From Zingiber officinale (Eukaryota; Streptophyta; Magnoliopsida; Zingiberales; Zingiberaceae): a stretch of DNA of 64,000 bases. The DNA lies in NCBI RefSeq assembly GCF_018446385.1, contig NC_055987.1:11493705-11557704 (forward strand). Direction: 5' to 3'. The first letter of the stretch is position 1; each line of letters opens with the position of its first letter. Below the pieces are notes generated by a model. That model did no database searches and had not been told where the DNA came from. It was given only the letters and a program-made list of their open reading frames with translations. Positions 1 to 12,038 of the stretch are shown piece by piece. The position numbers and the translations under genes are program-made.

Positions 1-226
1 ACTGTTGTAAAAGAGGCTTCTCCACCTGAAAGAGAATTTAGTGCGATCATCTTCCTTGCATTAACAACCTTCCCGGTTATAACTAAGTAAAACCCTTGTG
101 TCTCTTTTCTTTTAAGTTCAGTCTTTAATTATTTATGTAAGTGTTATCTTAAAAAGTTAGAGAATGATATTTTATTTTGAAGTGCTATTCAACCCTCCGA
201 TAACCGACCACCAACGATCACCAACA
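1..226 (+). mobile_element. 5' LTR (3' part only) of Copia-type remnant B1
   Basis: The first 226 bases match the end of the LTR at 3120-3346, including the shared phrases aaaagaggcttc and gagaatttagtgcgatcatc. The segment ends in ccaaca directly before a primer-binding site, as an LTR ending in CA should. The window start cuts off the rest of this LTR, so its full length and its target-site duplication cannot be seen. Confidence 0.85.
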
Positions 227-243
227 AGTGGTATCAGAGTCAG
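227..243 (+). other. Primer-binding site of B1 (initiator-Met tRNA type)
   Basis: agtggtatcagagtcagg lies directly after the LTR. TGGTATCAGAGC is the usual plant Copia primer site, complementary to the 3' end of initiator methionine tRNA. This copy has one change (T for C at the end of the core). Confidence 0.85.
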
Positions 244-282
244 GACGTCTCAGAAGGACTAACTGCCGACTGAAGCAACGAG

Positions 283-1175
283 ATGGCCGGAGCTAACATC
301 TATCCACCAATGTTCGAGGGGGAGTTCACGTTTTGGAAACGACGAATGGAGGTATTTCTTAAAACAAATTGTGGTATTTTACTAATAATAAAATATGGTT
401 ATGAAGTACCAAAGAATGCGAACGGAGAATAAATTGAAAAACGCCTCTGGAACAAAAAGCAGCGCGACTATTTCATGTCAAACGGTAAGGTTGAATATCA
501 TCTCTTAAGTGTACTACCGGTGGAGGATCTCAACAGAATCGACAACTACCAAAGTGCAAAAGAACTCTAGGAAAGTCTTGAAGCTCCACGAAGAACCGAT
601 TGAAGTCGAATTCAACTCCTTGATGGGCACCGAGTCATCCTTCTGAAGAATCCGAGACCGAAGAACAACCGTTATAGCCGAATTCCTTTCCAAGTACACA
701 GAAAGCTCATCCCAGATGAGCATCGATGAAGGAGGAGAGTCTTCGGAGTAAAGCAGCTTTACAGGGGAAGGATCAGAGATCGACAAGATAAGTCATGTAC
801 GATCTCTACCACCTGACCAAAATGTTTAAATTTGTTAAATTATTAACTAAAGATTGTTGCATGTTAGAAAAAGAAAATAAAAAACTAAAATTAACTTTAG
901 ATAAATCTGGTCTGTCGGGAGATCTTAAAAGATTAGAAGTAGAAAATGATAAATTAAAATTTGAAAATGATAATTTGAAAATACAAGTAGATATTTTGAA
1001 AAATCATGCATGTTCAAATAATCAACATATTAGAAAATTTTATGGATTAAATTGGTACCTTAGATACCATAAGGGACAAATTAGAAATATTTTAAAAAAA
1101 ATATATCCCTAAGAAATATCTAATTAATACAGTTGGCTGGAACTTATATTGGGTTCCTAAGTCTTGTCTTACTTA
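283..1175 (+). pseudogene. Degenerate Copia gag of B1
   Basis: The reading starts MAGANIYPPMFEGEFTFWKR, the N-terminal pattern of plant Copia Gag (UBN2-type) proteins. It is broken by several in-frame stops and frame changes before about 800. From 795 to 1112 a Lys/Glu/Leu-rich coiled-coil segment stays open, then a frame change leads to GWNLYWVPKS at about 1134-1165, a motif also found at the gag ends of the two other Copia elements here. No protease, integrase or reverse transcriptase follows. I read this as the remains of a non-autonomous, gag-only element. Confidence 0.75.
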
Positions 1176-1747
1176 AACGTTAATTTAGACTAAGCACTTT
1201 TAGCAAGAAAATTAAACGTTGAATTTCCTTATGTGGCTTTGTCTAGAAGTGGTTGATGATCCAATAACCAAGAAGGCCTAATGCCTCGCTACAGCCTGGA
1301 AGTCAAATATTGAAATAAAATGTTTAATTGACTAACTGATAAAGCATTAATTTGAAATTAGATAATATTTTAAAAAGTCTTTTCAAACATTTTTTTTGGA
1401 AATTACTCAAATATTTTTTTTGCAAAGTTCTCTAAACTTAGAAATTTCTTTTGCAAAGTTTTTAACTTAGAAATTATTTTCTGCTTGAATTTTACTTAGA
1501 AAAATTTTCTTTCTAAAATTATTGCAAATTCTTTTTTGTGATATCAAAAATAATCTTCGAATTTTTCAAAGTTTTCAAAGTTATAACCCTTAGACTTGTT
1601 GTGATATCCCATTTTTTATGTGATCAAAGGGGGAGAAGGAAAATATTAAGTCTAGGGAGAGGTAGATTAAATTTTTTACACTTTCATGCAAAATTCATTA
1701 CTCTTGATTTATGTTGGTTTACCTTAGCTTAACTTGGATTGCTCAGA
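1176..1747 (+). mobile_element. Non-coding 3' internal region of B1
   Basis: This AT-rich stretch lies between the gag end and the polypurine tract and has no convincing coding potential. Positions 1233-1320 resemble 40275-40370 inside the solo LTR at 37988-40604 (shared phrases ctttgtctag, ataaccaagaagg and acctggaag). Confidence 0.6.
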
Positions 1748-1763
1748 TCAAAAAGGGGGAGAT
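1748..1763 (+). other. Polypurine tract of B1
   Basis: tcaaaaagggggagat sits directly before the 3' LTR start (tgttgg). This is the expected plus-strand primer of reverse transcription and is nearly identical to the tract at 35568-35583. Confidence 0.85.
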
Positions 1764-3346
1764 TGTTGGAACCCCAGATTATTTTGATGTGATCAAACAA
1801 GTTAAGTTAGGTTCTGTGATGTTTTGACCCTGTGTCTAAGTGTGCAGGAACTTAGGAGCACAAGAAGTCGAGCGGAAGGCGCAGCTAGCAAAAAGGACGG
1901 CACGGGAGAGAGCCGACTGGCTCGGCGCGTCTGAGGGACGAGGCGATGCGGAAGAGTACACCGGTAGACGAGAGGAAAACGTGTAGTGTTTTCAAGGGAC
2001 GAGAAGCCGGAGTAGAAGATTACTCAGGAAGCAAGAGACGTAACAGCGAGAAGATCGGCACGAGAGAGAGCCAGGGATGGCAATTTTCCCCGCGGATTTG
2101 GGGCCCGCGGGGAAAACCCGAAATGGGGATGGGGATCCCCGATTTTTCGGGGATGGGGCGGGTTTGGGGCGGGTATGGGAATACTATCCCCATCCCCGAA
2201 CCCGCCCCGAATATTATTATTAATAATATTAATAAATAATAATATGATTTTTTAGAAAAATATTAATAATAGTGTTAACATTAATCTATTGGCTTCAAAT
2301 AGGCAACAAGATCTGTGAGGTCTGTATGTACTTCATGATTTACCTGAGCTATTATTCGGAACCATGTCTTCTGTATTTCCCTGTTTGCCATCCTTGCAGG
2401 AAATCGAGCTGAATAAGACTAGCTAGAATGCACTGTTTGAGCCTTACCTTTTCTTGAGACATACAAAAATTATCTCCAGGTTGACATTGTTGCTGCTGAT
2501 AAATCATGGAGATGGGGCGGGGATGGGGAATCCCCGAACCCGAAAAAATGAAAACGGGACGGGGATGGGAATGGCAAACCCGCCCCCGCCCCGCCCCATT
2601 GCCATCCCTAGAGAGAGCCGACAGGCTCGGTGCATCCGAGGGACGAAGAGCTGCGGATGAGTACGCTGGCGGATGAGATAAGGAAGCACGCGACGATTCC
2701 GAGGGACGAGAAGCCGAAGCGGAAGCTTGCTCAAGATGGCCGAAATTGAGTTCGGGTGAGTCTTATTTCGGTTGGCCGAAATCACCCAAGCAAGCGGAGC
2801 GAAAGATCTGGATCGAGGCGAACAACACCGGATCAGAGGCCCCAGATCGAAAAAAAGTCAACTGTGCTGCCGAACCAGTCTGGGCGCTCGGAGCGATTTT
2901 GAGCGCCCGGAACCCGACTTTTGACCAAATCACGTTTGACCTTGATCCGTTGCGAAGGAGATAAAGTTTTATCCCCTTCCAAGCAATTAGAACCCTCCAG
3001 GCACCCCGACCAAGGCTATAAATACAGCCTTGGTCCAGAAGATTTTCAATTCAACAAGTAATTGTAACAACACTTGTGTGTTTTCTTGTGTTGTTTAGCT
3101 TCCTTCTTTCTGTGCTTACACTACTGTAAAAGAGGCTTCTTCACCTGAAGGAGAATTTAGTGCGATCATCTTCCTTTGATTAACAACCTCCCTGATTGTA
3201 ACCAAGTAAACTCCGGTGTCTCTTTTCTTTTTAGTTCAGTCTTTAATTATTTATGCAAGTGTTATCTTAAAAAGTTCAAGAAGGGTATTTTTATTTTACA
3301 GGGCTATTCAACTCCTCCGACAGCCGGCCACCAACAGTCACCAATA
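1764..3346 (+). mobile_element. 3' LTR of B1, with internal duplication and MITE
   Basis: The LTR begins tgttggaaccccag after a polypurine tract and ends near 3346 with ccaata, apparently a mutated ccaaca. Its last ~220 bp match positions 1-226. A TATA-like tataaata lies at 3017-3024. A block around 1895-2045 (gagagagccgac, ctcggcgcgtc, gagggacgag, gacgagaagccg) recurs around 2050-2072 and 2620-2745, so the LTR carries a tandem duplication of roughly 150 bp. The second copy is split by the MITE at 2073-2609. Confidence 0.8.
2073..2609. mobile_element. hAT-like MITE inside the B1 3' LTR
   Basis: The 537-bp insertion has perfect 12-bp terminal inverted repeats, agggatggcaat and attgccatccct. 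It is flanked by a 10-bp direct repeat, agagagagcc, at 2063-2072 and 2610-2619. GGGATGGCAA-type ends are common in plant hAT-derived MITEs, but hAT target duplications are usually 8 bp. The extra 2 bp may come from the AG-rich target. The interior has GC-rich blocks near each end (ggggatgggg, ccccgcc) that pair with each other, around an AT-rich middle. Confidence 0.75.
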
Positions 3347-3379
3347 GATTGATCAACTATTCTTAACTTATTTCGAATG

Positions 3380-4087
3380 CTTCTAATTATATTTATCTTT
3401 CAGCGTTGGGTTATTTGCATTGGTGTTGCCTAGCATCTACATGTCTTGGCCAAAGAAAATGAGTTGCTAAAACAACAAGCCTCTGTAACAATTTTTACAC
3501 AAAATTCCGAGTGAATAAAGGAATTATCTGCTCAATTAAAAGAAACTTAAGAACTAGCTGAAGCTGAGCATGAGAAAGTGACTCAATGGAAGACCTCCTC
3601 AAAAACTCTCAAGGCTCAACTTCAATCGGAAGCGAACCTTCGGGAAGAAATGAGAATGAAACTGGATGAGCAGATTACTGAGAATAAGCAATTATGCGCT
3701 CAAATGTCTGAATTAAAGTCTACTCACACAATCGAGCTAGCTGCCAAGGAAGCTAAGTTGCTGACTCAAAAGACTGAGCAAGATTCCTTACTCGCTAATC
3801 TACTGATCGCTCAAATGGAAGCAAGAACCACCCAGGTGACGTTGATAACTTATCGGGTGGGAGAGGACGAGCGTTTTGAAGTAAGGAAGACTGCCATTTT
3901 CAACACTCGCGAGTTCAATGTGCCCATTGTTGACTCCTTTTCTAAGGCTCCTTTTCTCGGAGCCAATAGAGCAATGACACAACTAAAAGAGGGTGGATAT
4001 CTAATTACCAATCCTCCAGCCAACTTCTTGGATCATAAGAAGATACTACATGGTGCCTCTTCCGACTTACTTCCTCGCTTTTCTTAA
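3380..4087 (+). pseudogene. C-terminal remnant of a gypsy accessory ORF (coiled coil)
   Basis: From about 3440 an interrupted reading becomes open at 3578-4087 (169 aa). It has a long Lys/Glu/Gln/Leu-rich heptad region (residues ~1-85) followed by a globular tail ending in FLDHKK and LLPRFS. This layout matches the C-terminal part of the accessory ORFs carried by Tat-lineage gypsy elements, and it parallels the end of the copy at 4951-7276. At least two in-frame stops lie upstream (near 3517 and 3549). I infer a fragment of a separate element copy rather than a host gene. Confidence 0.5.
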
Positions 4088-4950
4088 TCTGCCTTTCTTT
4101 TTATGTTCAAGTTGATTGTTAACATCTACTAGACTCTTATTGCCTATTCTAGTATTTGATTAAACTCATTGACCATATTTTAATTTTTATTGTTACTATT
4201 TATTTGTTTATTTTTACAAAACTTCACTGTGCAACCTCCATCGCTCGCTCGGGCAAAAACTTAGGTGAGCTGAGATTATGTCTTTTTGGATTGCTCGCTT
4301 GGGCAAAACGAACTATCACATGTGTCATACATTTGGTTCAGGACATCCATTCATACGATCGACCAAACTTGAGATTTATTTAAACTCACACTAGTTTGAT
4401 TGTATGCCTTAAAAAAAACGAACTAGCCATGCCGCTCATTATTTACTCAAGTAAGTGGATCTGGGATTGATCAAAATTAAACACGTTCACTATAAATTAG
4501 CATGTTCACCTAGTATTTCCTAAACAAGTTTTGAAAACTCGTTCGAGCTTAAGACTGGTAAAGATTAATTATACCCTCACCTTGATAAATTACACAGAAC
4601 ACCTTATTTGCTTCGGTAACTTGCCTCGATAAAAACACTATCACTTCAAATTAAGAGCTCATCAAATCAGTTACTGCATATGACTTTTTATTAGTGACAC
4701 GTGTGGATGCATCACTATAGGTGTACGACTTTTTATTTGCCCATGGCTTTATCCACGACTCACGACCAATCCCACCTTTTTTACTATTATAATCTGACAG
4801 TCTTATTTAGAAAATCTTTTCAAAGAATCTTTATAAACATTCTACGAAAAAATCCTAAGTTTTTTCATCTTCATCTTCATCATTTTCTCTCCTACTTAAT
4901 TTCTGCTCCCTTCTCATTATTGATCCTAATAGTCTTTCTCTTTTTCAAGA
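4088..4950. other. Unassigned AT-rich stretch
   Basis: No gene is supported here. Two partial repeats of gctcgctcgggcaaaa lie at about 4243 and 4297. The sequence just before 4951 (cttcatcttcatcatt) is pyrimidine-rich, as in a plant 5' leader, and may be the leader of the accessory ORF that follows. Confidence 0.4.
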
Positions 4951-7276
4951 ATGGCGGAGAGTGATGAGTGACATGCGCAATGTTCTTTCAACTTCACCCT
5001 TGACGATAAATATGACCTCAATCTCAACCATGATATCCCTTCCTATATGGTCATCCCTACTCCGGAAGACCATCCTCACCATCCTCCGCCATAGAGTATT
5101 GTCATCTTTAGGAAACAAGTTCTGTCAAACTTTCATCTTCCCTTGCATCCCTTTTTTATTGATGTTAGTCGATATTTTAATATTCTATTACACCAACTTA
5201 TTCCCCAATCCCTCAACATATTAAGTGGCGTGGTCGTTATCTTTTGACTACTGAATGCCCCCTTATCTCCTCGCCTATTTTACTATTATTTTTGCCCTCG
5301 CCAAGTGACAAAAGGGTCTATTTAAGTTCCAAGCTCGTGCTAAAGTAATTCTGTTTAACCGAGTTCCAACCCAAGGTAAATAGAGAGATAAATATTTCTT
5401 CATATGTCTCTCACCTTCTCCATCTCACCCTATGGCCTAGCAACAAGATCTTCCTCCACTCCCTAATCTAAGTAACATTTCTGCAGATCCAATTCTACGT
5501 GAAGCCTTAGAAAAGTTAAAGGGTGTAAAGTTCAACTTGCACGCCTTAACCATAGAAGGCCTACTATTAATTTTGGGCTCACTCCGGTTAACTTAGAACT
5601 TAGTGCCACCTTTGGTAAGCAAAATCTTTATCTTCAATGGTAATTCTTCTACCGTTTATTATAGAAACTTCTAACATTCACTTATTTTTATAGTGGAGGT
5701 CATTCTTCCAGTTTTCCTATATAAGAACACTCGACTAATCAGAGTGGTCTGAGCCTTCCTCCAGCTCCTCAGAATCGGATATGCCATTGGTTGTCCTTCG
5801 CAAAAGGCTCCAAGAGGTGGCTTCAGGCCTAGAGCTATTTGAAGAGCATTTCTCCCTATAACCTTCCCTCACTTTGGCTAAGATTCTTTTGCCTGAGGTA
5901 AAGAACTCAGGTCTCAAAAACATAATAGTTCTCATTTTACAGTTGCTATGATGAGATTGGGTCTTTTTGTACCTATGTCTCATGCGATTTCCCCAGTTAT
6001 CTAACCCATTGAGACAATATCAAATCATACAACTACTTCACCTACTTCATTACGAGCCTTAATCATTCCTTCAACTAATTCTCGTGCCAGGTGGACCCCT
6101 TGTAGGAGATCGACTGATCGGGTGTCTGAAAGACTAATATTCGAGCAAAATCCTGAGCTAGCTAGGCAAATATCAACATCTTTACCCGCTCAATCAACTC
6201 TTGATCCCTCGTAATCACCTGAGCTTTCTCTTACTCTTCCTCCAGGGTCTACAACTTCAACTAGCTCTCCATGTCTCTTCAAGCAATCCCATGGGTTACC
6301 ATCCTAACAAGGACTAAATCCTACCTCTTTTTTACCTTATGAGAAGATACTTAAGTTAAAGGGTCCCTTGGCTGAGTCCTAGCTACAAGCGTAGAGACAA
6401 ATGCAAAGGAATGCAATTTCCGAGTGTGCTAATGAACACAACCGCAATGTCATTGCAATAAGTCCTTGATTAAATTTTCTTAGCTTATTGTTGTGAAATA
6501 TAACTTTATTGTTATTTCATCCAGTTCTATGCCTTAAGTTTACATTTGAGTCAACTGGCTATAGACTTGAAAAGAGCCAACAAAGTTTTAAAAGATCGGG
6601 TGGAAGAGCTACAGGTCGTCCCTACTATTCCCAGTGATGAAACAATCCAATTATAGGGAAAAATAGAGGCACAGGTTGAGCTTATCACTGGCATGGAGAA
6701 AATTTAACAAGACTATCGCCAATTACTACAATCTCAAGAGACGGACAAGAAGAATTTAGAGCTCCAGTTACAGAGCAATGAGTCCAAGCTCCAAGTGGAG
6801 AAAGCAATGAAAGAGAAAGCCCTTTCAGATTTAGCTCACAAAACTACTTTGCTAGAAGAGTTAAAAATTAGACATGCATCTTATTCTCTTGAGCTGATTC
6901 AAGAGCTATCTAGTAAGAATTTTGTGCTTCTACAGCAACAGATAGAATTAGAGGCATAAGAAGCTCAGATAGAATCCCTATAAGCCCAGTTGGATACTGT
7001 AAAGACTGAAGCAAATACCGCTTGGGACGAATTATCTATGTACAACGCTGAGGAAGATGAACACATAGATGCAGGGAGGAGAGCTTATTTAGATGCCCTT
7101 GATTTTAAGAGAAAATTAGCTAGGAGATTTTCTGGGACACTTGATTATGCTCTGGGGGGAGTGATTCAACAGTTGCAAGAGAGCGATCATTTATCCTCAG
7201 AACCTTCTCATCAGTCTATAGACCAACATCGACTTCTCAGAGAGCTCCCATGGGATCTCTTGAGCAAGTCCGATTG
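4951..7276 (+). pseudogene. Degenerate Transposase_28-type accessory ORF, antisense to gypsy pol
   Basis: Starting at ATG 4951 the translation, interrupted by many stops and frame changes, contains VIPTPEDHPHHPPP, then FHLPLHPFFIDVSRYFNILL and a later KYFFICLS-like stretch. This succession (proline-rich lead, LHPF..., a conserved W/Y-F-F block) is typical of the plant protein family called putative gypsy-type transposon or Transposase_28. From about 6540 to 7276 a long heptad-rich coiled coil follows, with the last 95 codons open (6990-7277). The gypsy pol to the right is on the minus strand, so this ORF is antisense and lies 3' of pol, as described for Grande/Tat elements. It is clearly non-functional. 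Confidence 0.6.
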
Positions 7277-7567
7277 ACTACAGGGTCATGTAACTATTAA
7301 ATACTAGGCTGTGTATGAGATATTATTAAATACTAATCTATGTATGCAAGCTGTGTATGAAAATCATCATTAAATACTACTAGGTATGAAATATTATTCG
7401 GTATACCTGTTCTCCTTACGTATCATCAGAACCACCAATGTTGCTGATAAGATTATATCTCATGTGTGTTCCTTGTGCAGTATATGTTAATCCATATAAA
7501 ATGCTAAGCACAATCATAACACCAAGTAAGATAGCTTAACTTTCATATATTGCCAAGTAATCTTCAT
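7277..7567. other. Unassigned spacer between accessory ORF and tandem repeats
   Basis: No coding potential is seen. The short phrases attattaaatact and tatgaaatattatt recur at about 7320-7400. Confidence 0.4.
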
Positions 7568-8040
7568 AATGAATTCTCAGATGAAAGAAATAAACCAATT
7601 GAACTTTCAAACTGGATTGTGCAATAAGTTGGGCGAGAATATAAGATCACACTAAATAAACAGGTCGGACATATATAAGCAGATTCTATAAGGAATTCCC
7701 AGATTGAATTATAAGTTGGGCCAAAACACAAGGTCGCGCTAAATAAATAGGCTGAACATATATAAGTAGATTCCATAAGGAATTCCCGGACTGAATTATA
7801 AGCTAGGCAAGAATATAAGGCCATGCGAAATAAACAGGGCCGACATCTATAAGCAATTTCCATAGGGAATTCCTGGACTGACTTATAAGATGGGCGAGAA
7901 TATAAGGACGAGTGAAATAAATAGGTCGAACATCTATAAGCAACTTTCATAAGGAATTCTCAGACTGAATTATAAGCTAGGCGAGAACATAAGGCCGAGC
8001 GAAATAAACAGGCTGGACATACATAAGCCCTTGATATTAG
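7568..8040. repeat. Tandem repeat, 87-bp period, about five copies
   Basis: The anchor aataaaca/ataggYcgg recurs at 7655, 7742, 7829, 7916 and 8003, exactly 87 bp apart. Each unit contains aaggaattcccagactgaattataag. Because 87 is divisible by 3, the minus strand stays open over 7564-7950 as a repeated 29-residue pattern. I regard that as a by-product. The array lies between gypsy pol and the accessory ORF, a place where Tat-lineage elements often carry tandem repeats. Confidence 0.85.
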
Positions 8041-8065
8041 AGTCCGTCTATAATGAATACTTATT

Positions 8066-8430
8066 TATAACCTGAGTTTAAAGTCGTCGTTTGACTGTAT
8101 AGAGTTTAAAGTCACAATTCGACTATGTAGAGTTTAAAGTCGCAGTTCGACTGCCAACTGTGTAGAGTTTAAAGTCGCAGTTCGACTATCGACTGTGTAG
8201 AGTTTAAAGTTACAGTTCGACTATTGACTGTGTAAAGTTTAAAGTCGAGTTCGACTGTATAAAGTTTAAAGTTACAGTTCGACTGTCGACTGTATAGAGT
8301 TTAAAATCAAGTTCGGCTGTATAGAGTTAAAAGTCAAAGTTCGACTATCGACTGTGTAGAGTTTAAAGTCATAGTTTGACTGTTGAATGTGTAGAGTTCA
8401 AAATCGAGTTCAACTGTATAGAATCCACTT
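8066..8430. repeat. Tandem repeat of mixed ~28- and ~38-bp units
   Basis: The phrase gagtttaaagtc is repeated about eleven times, each followed by a variant of gcagttcgactgtcgactgtgta. Long units carry the doubled gact-gtcgactg segment and short units lack it. This is a different array from the 87-bp repeat immediately to the left. Confidence 0.85.
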
Positions 8431-11400
8431 GCATTTTTTATTGAATGTATAAAAGTTGAACAAAATACAGGAGTAAGTTACAAGCATACTTGTTAAGCAC
8501 TATAAGGTTGTAGATGATTAGCACTCTAAGGTCTGTTCAACCTCCGACCCTCAGCATCTTCTAGATAATAAGAACTAGAGCCGAGCTTTTGTACCACCAT
8601 GAATGGTCCTCCCCATTGCAACTCCAGTTTATTAACATCCCCGACTAGCTTAATGCGCTCTAGACCAAATCAACCACTTGAAAAATCTAAGAATAACCCG
8701 TCTATTATAATTCTACCTCATCCTTTGACGGTATGACATAAGACAAGCTACTGTCTTGTCTCGAATTTCTTCTATCAGGTTGAGCTCTATAAGACGTCAG
8801 TTGGCATTATCTTCATCATATAAGCACCTACGATCAGATTCTATCCCTATTTTGACTGGGATTATTACCTCACCACCATACACCAAGTGGAAAGGAGTTA
8901 TTATACCTATCGATTCTTGGGGAGTTGTGTAGTACGCCCATAATACATTGAGTAATTCATTCACCCAACTACCTCCAATATGATCTAATTTAGTCTTGAG
9001 CCCTCTGATAATTTTTTTGTTTGTTAGTTCAGCTTTTCCATTGCTTTATGGATAAATTACATATATGAAGGCCTGTGTAATACCATACCCTAGACATCAT
9101 TCTTTGATCCTTCTGTCTTAGAATTGTCTTCCATTATCGAAAATCAGCTCATGTGGAATACTGAATCTACAGATGATATTTTGTCATAAGAATTTAATAA
9201 TCATGTGCTCAGTTATTTTAGCTAAGGGCTTAACCTCCACCCATTTTGAGAAATAATCTACTGTTACCAGTAAAAACCTCCTCCGAGCAAATGTTAAGGG
9301 CAAATGCCCTACTATATCCATCCCTCATTGATAAAATAGGCAAGAAACTATAAAAGTTTTAAGCAATTCTGTGGGGTGATACGGGATGTTCTAGTGATTC
9401 TGACAAGATAAACAGACCCTTACTAATTGAGATGCATCAGCTTATAGAGTAAGCCAAAAATACCCAGCTAATAATATTTTTCGGACGAGAGAACGACTCC
9501 CTGCATGTCTTCCACAGGAACCTTGATGCATTTCTTGTAAAATATATTGCATATCATTCGGCCCGATGCATTTGAATAAAGGACAGGAAAAGACTCTCTT
9601 ATAAAGATGATTTCCAATCATAGTAAACCAACTAGCCCTTTTCTTGAGTACCCGTGCTTGCTCGTCATTAGTGGGTACAGTACCCTATTGTAAGAATAAG
9701 ATGATTGACATTCTCAGTCACTCTGTAGCTCCAGGTTAGCATGTCGCTCAATGCAGGTGACTAATAATGTTTGCTCCACGGGCTTATCCAAATTCTAGGG
9801 AATTATGGCAGAAGTTAATTTGGCTAACTCATCTGCTATTTGATTATCTGATCAAAAAATCTTTTGTATGGTCACTTCCTGAAATTCAACTTTTAATTTG
9901 TCAAATACTGTTGCATATAACTTAAGCAGCTCATTGTTAATCTCAAAGTTGTCGGACAATTGTTGAGCAGCCAACTAAGAATCAGAGTAGATTAAAATTC
10001 AAGCAACTCCTACATATTGTGCGACCTGTAATCCTGCTATTAATGCTCATATTGTATTTCATTATTGGTTGCTTGGTAATTTAGTCGAATAGATAATTAC
10101 ATTCGATCTTCCCTGGGTATAACATGAATAACTATCTCACTATCCTGCCGAGTAGAGGATCCATCTGCATATATCTTCCATGTTTCCTCAATTTTAGGGC
10201 CTTGTACTTCTGTTATGAAGTCAGCTAAGGCTTAAGTTTTGATGGCTACACGATGTTGGTATTGTATATCACACTCATTGAGTTTGGTTATCCATTTGAT
10301 AAATCTTCAGATACCTCAGGGTTAACGAGCACTCGGCCTAGAGTGTTATTAGTTAATACGATGATTGAATACGACAATAAGTAAGGGCGTAACCTCTGAG
10401 TAGCCAAGACCAATCCATACGCCAATTTCTTGAGTGTAGTGTAGCGGCACTCTTGTCCCTTTAATAAATGGCTCAAAAAGTATACAGGTTGTTGATCTTT
10501 TCCCTCCTACCTCACCAATACTGAACTAATAGCATGTTCATTAGCTGACAAGTAAACCCACAATGTTTCACCCACTATTGGCTTATCTAGGATTGACATA
10601 TCCGATAAAGAATTCTTCAGCTCCTCGAAGGCCTTGTCGCAGTCTGCATCCCACTGGAATTTGGTGTCTCAACCAAGTATCTTGAAGAAAGGTAGACTTC
10701 AATTAGCCGATTGGGAGATGAAGTAAATAGCGTGGTAATTTGGCCAGTCAATTTTTGGGCTTCCTTCAAATTACGTGGGGGAGTCATGTTCTGTAGAGCT
10801 TGTACTTTGCAAGGATTAGTTTTGATCCCTCGCTTAGTGACTATATGACCCAAGAACTTCCGCTTCTAGCCCCAAAGAAGTATTTGCAAGGGTTGAGCTT
10901 GAGCCCGTACTACCTCAGAGTTCTGTAACTTTTTTTTATGTCACCGATCAAATCTACCGGCTAAAGAGACTTGATGAGGATATCATCCATGTAAACTTTC
11001 ATGTTCCGCCCAATAATTGTTTTTGAAAGACTTTGTTCAGAAGTTTTTGATAGGTAGTTCCTGCATTTTTTAGTCCGAACGACATAACATTATAACAATA
11101 AGTACCTCAACAGTTATGAAGCTGACCTTTTCTTGATCCTCCTTGACAAGAGGATCTTGGTGATATCCTTGATAGGCGTCCAGCATACAGATGAATTCGT
11201 AGCTAGAGGTAGAATCAACCACTTGATCGATGCGGGGTAGTGGATAATAATACTTCGAGCAAGCTTTGTGAAGATCTCTGAAGTCAATACAAAACTGTCA
11301 CTTGTTCCCAGGCTTGGAAACCAAGACAACATTAACCAGTTAACTCGGGAGCTACACTTCCCTAATGTAGCCCACCTCCAGTAACTTGTTCACATCTTCT

Positions 11401-11505
11401 TTAATGATTTTATTTTGGTCGGCCCCGAAATCTCACTTTCTTTGTTTGACCAGACGGGCATCAAGATAGACATGGAGCACATGCTCCATGATTGTTGGAG
11501 ATACA
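8431..11505 (-). pseudogene. Tat-lineage Ty3/gypsy pol: RT, RNase H, second RNase H, integrase
   Basis: Read on the minus strand from right to left. Reverse transcriptase (about 11420-10860) has VSKPGNKW, CIDFRDLHKAC and an intact YMDD at 10982-10993. The thumb (about 10850-10740) has GHIVTKRGIK and LKEAQKLTG. The retroviral-type RNase H tract (10476-10290) has YTTLKKLAYGLVLA. A second RNase H-like tract (about 10190-9780) has DSQLAAQQL and DNQIADELAKL. The integrase core (about 9310-9120) has WMDIVGHLPL, VDYFSKWVE and IFDNGRQF. Two RNase H regions in this order are characteristic of the Tat (Ogre/Retand-like) lineage. Numerous stops and frameshifts make it inactive. The Copia element A1 interrupts it between 11505 and 18600. 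Confidence 0.85.
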
Positions 11506-11510
11506 CTCGT
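11506..11510. repeat. Target-site duplication (ctcgt), left, of element A1
   Basis: ctcgt lies directly before the first LTR base at 11511 and is repeated exactly at 18595-18599 after the last LTR base. Removing the element rejoins the minus-strand gypsy reading between the protease/RT linker and RT. Confidence 0.92.
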
Positions 11511-12038
11511 TGTTGGTGCAACCTTAGGTCAAGGTTGACCTGGTTGACCAGATTCGAGTTGACTTGACTCGAGTTGTGTTTTGATGTTTGACGAGTTATG
11601 TTTGACAATGTTTGACGTGAACAAAAAAGTTGTATCTTGATGTTTTACAAGGATACAAGCTTGGGAGATTGTGGGTGCAACCCGTGGTCAAGGTTGACCT
11701 GGTTGACCCGAGGTGAGTTGACCTGACTCGGAAAAGTCCAAGCAGGGAGCTTGGCACGGGAAAAGTCCAAGCAGGGAGCTTGGCATGGTGAAAAGTCCAA
11801 GCAGGGAGTTTGGCATGGTGAAAAGTCCAAGCAGGGAGCTTGGCACGGAGAAGTCCAAGTATGGAGCTTGGCACATGGGAAGTCGGAGAGGGCTCGGTAG
11901 CTCGTTCTCCGGACTGTGGTCAGAGAGGGCTTGGGAGCTCGTTCTCTGGACCGGATGGAAGTCGGAGAGGGTTCGGTAGCTCGTTCCCCGAACTGTGGTC
12001 AGAGAGGGCTCGGTAGCTCGTTCTCTGGACCGGATGTG

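Noticed and set aside
7564-7950. 128-codon minus-strand ORF with four similar 29-residue units
   Set aside because: It is explained by an 87-bp tandem repeat whose length is a multiple of three.
7568-8430. Regularly spaced repeats that might suggest a CRISPR array
   Set aside because: The repeats are contiguous tandem units without unique spacers, and the sequence is plant nuclear DNA.
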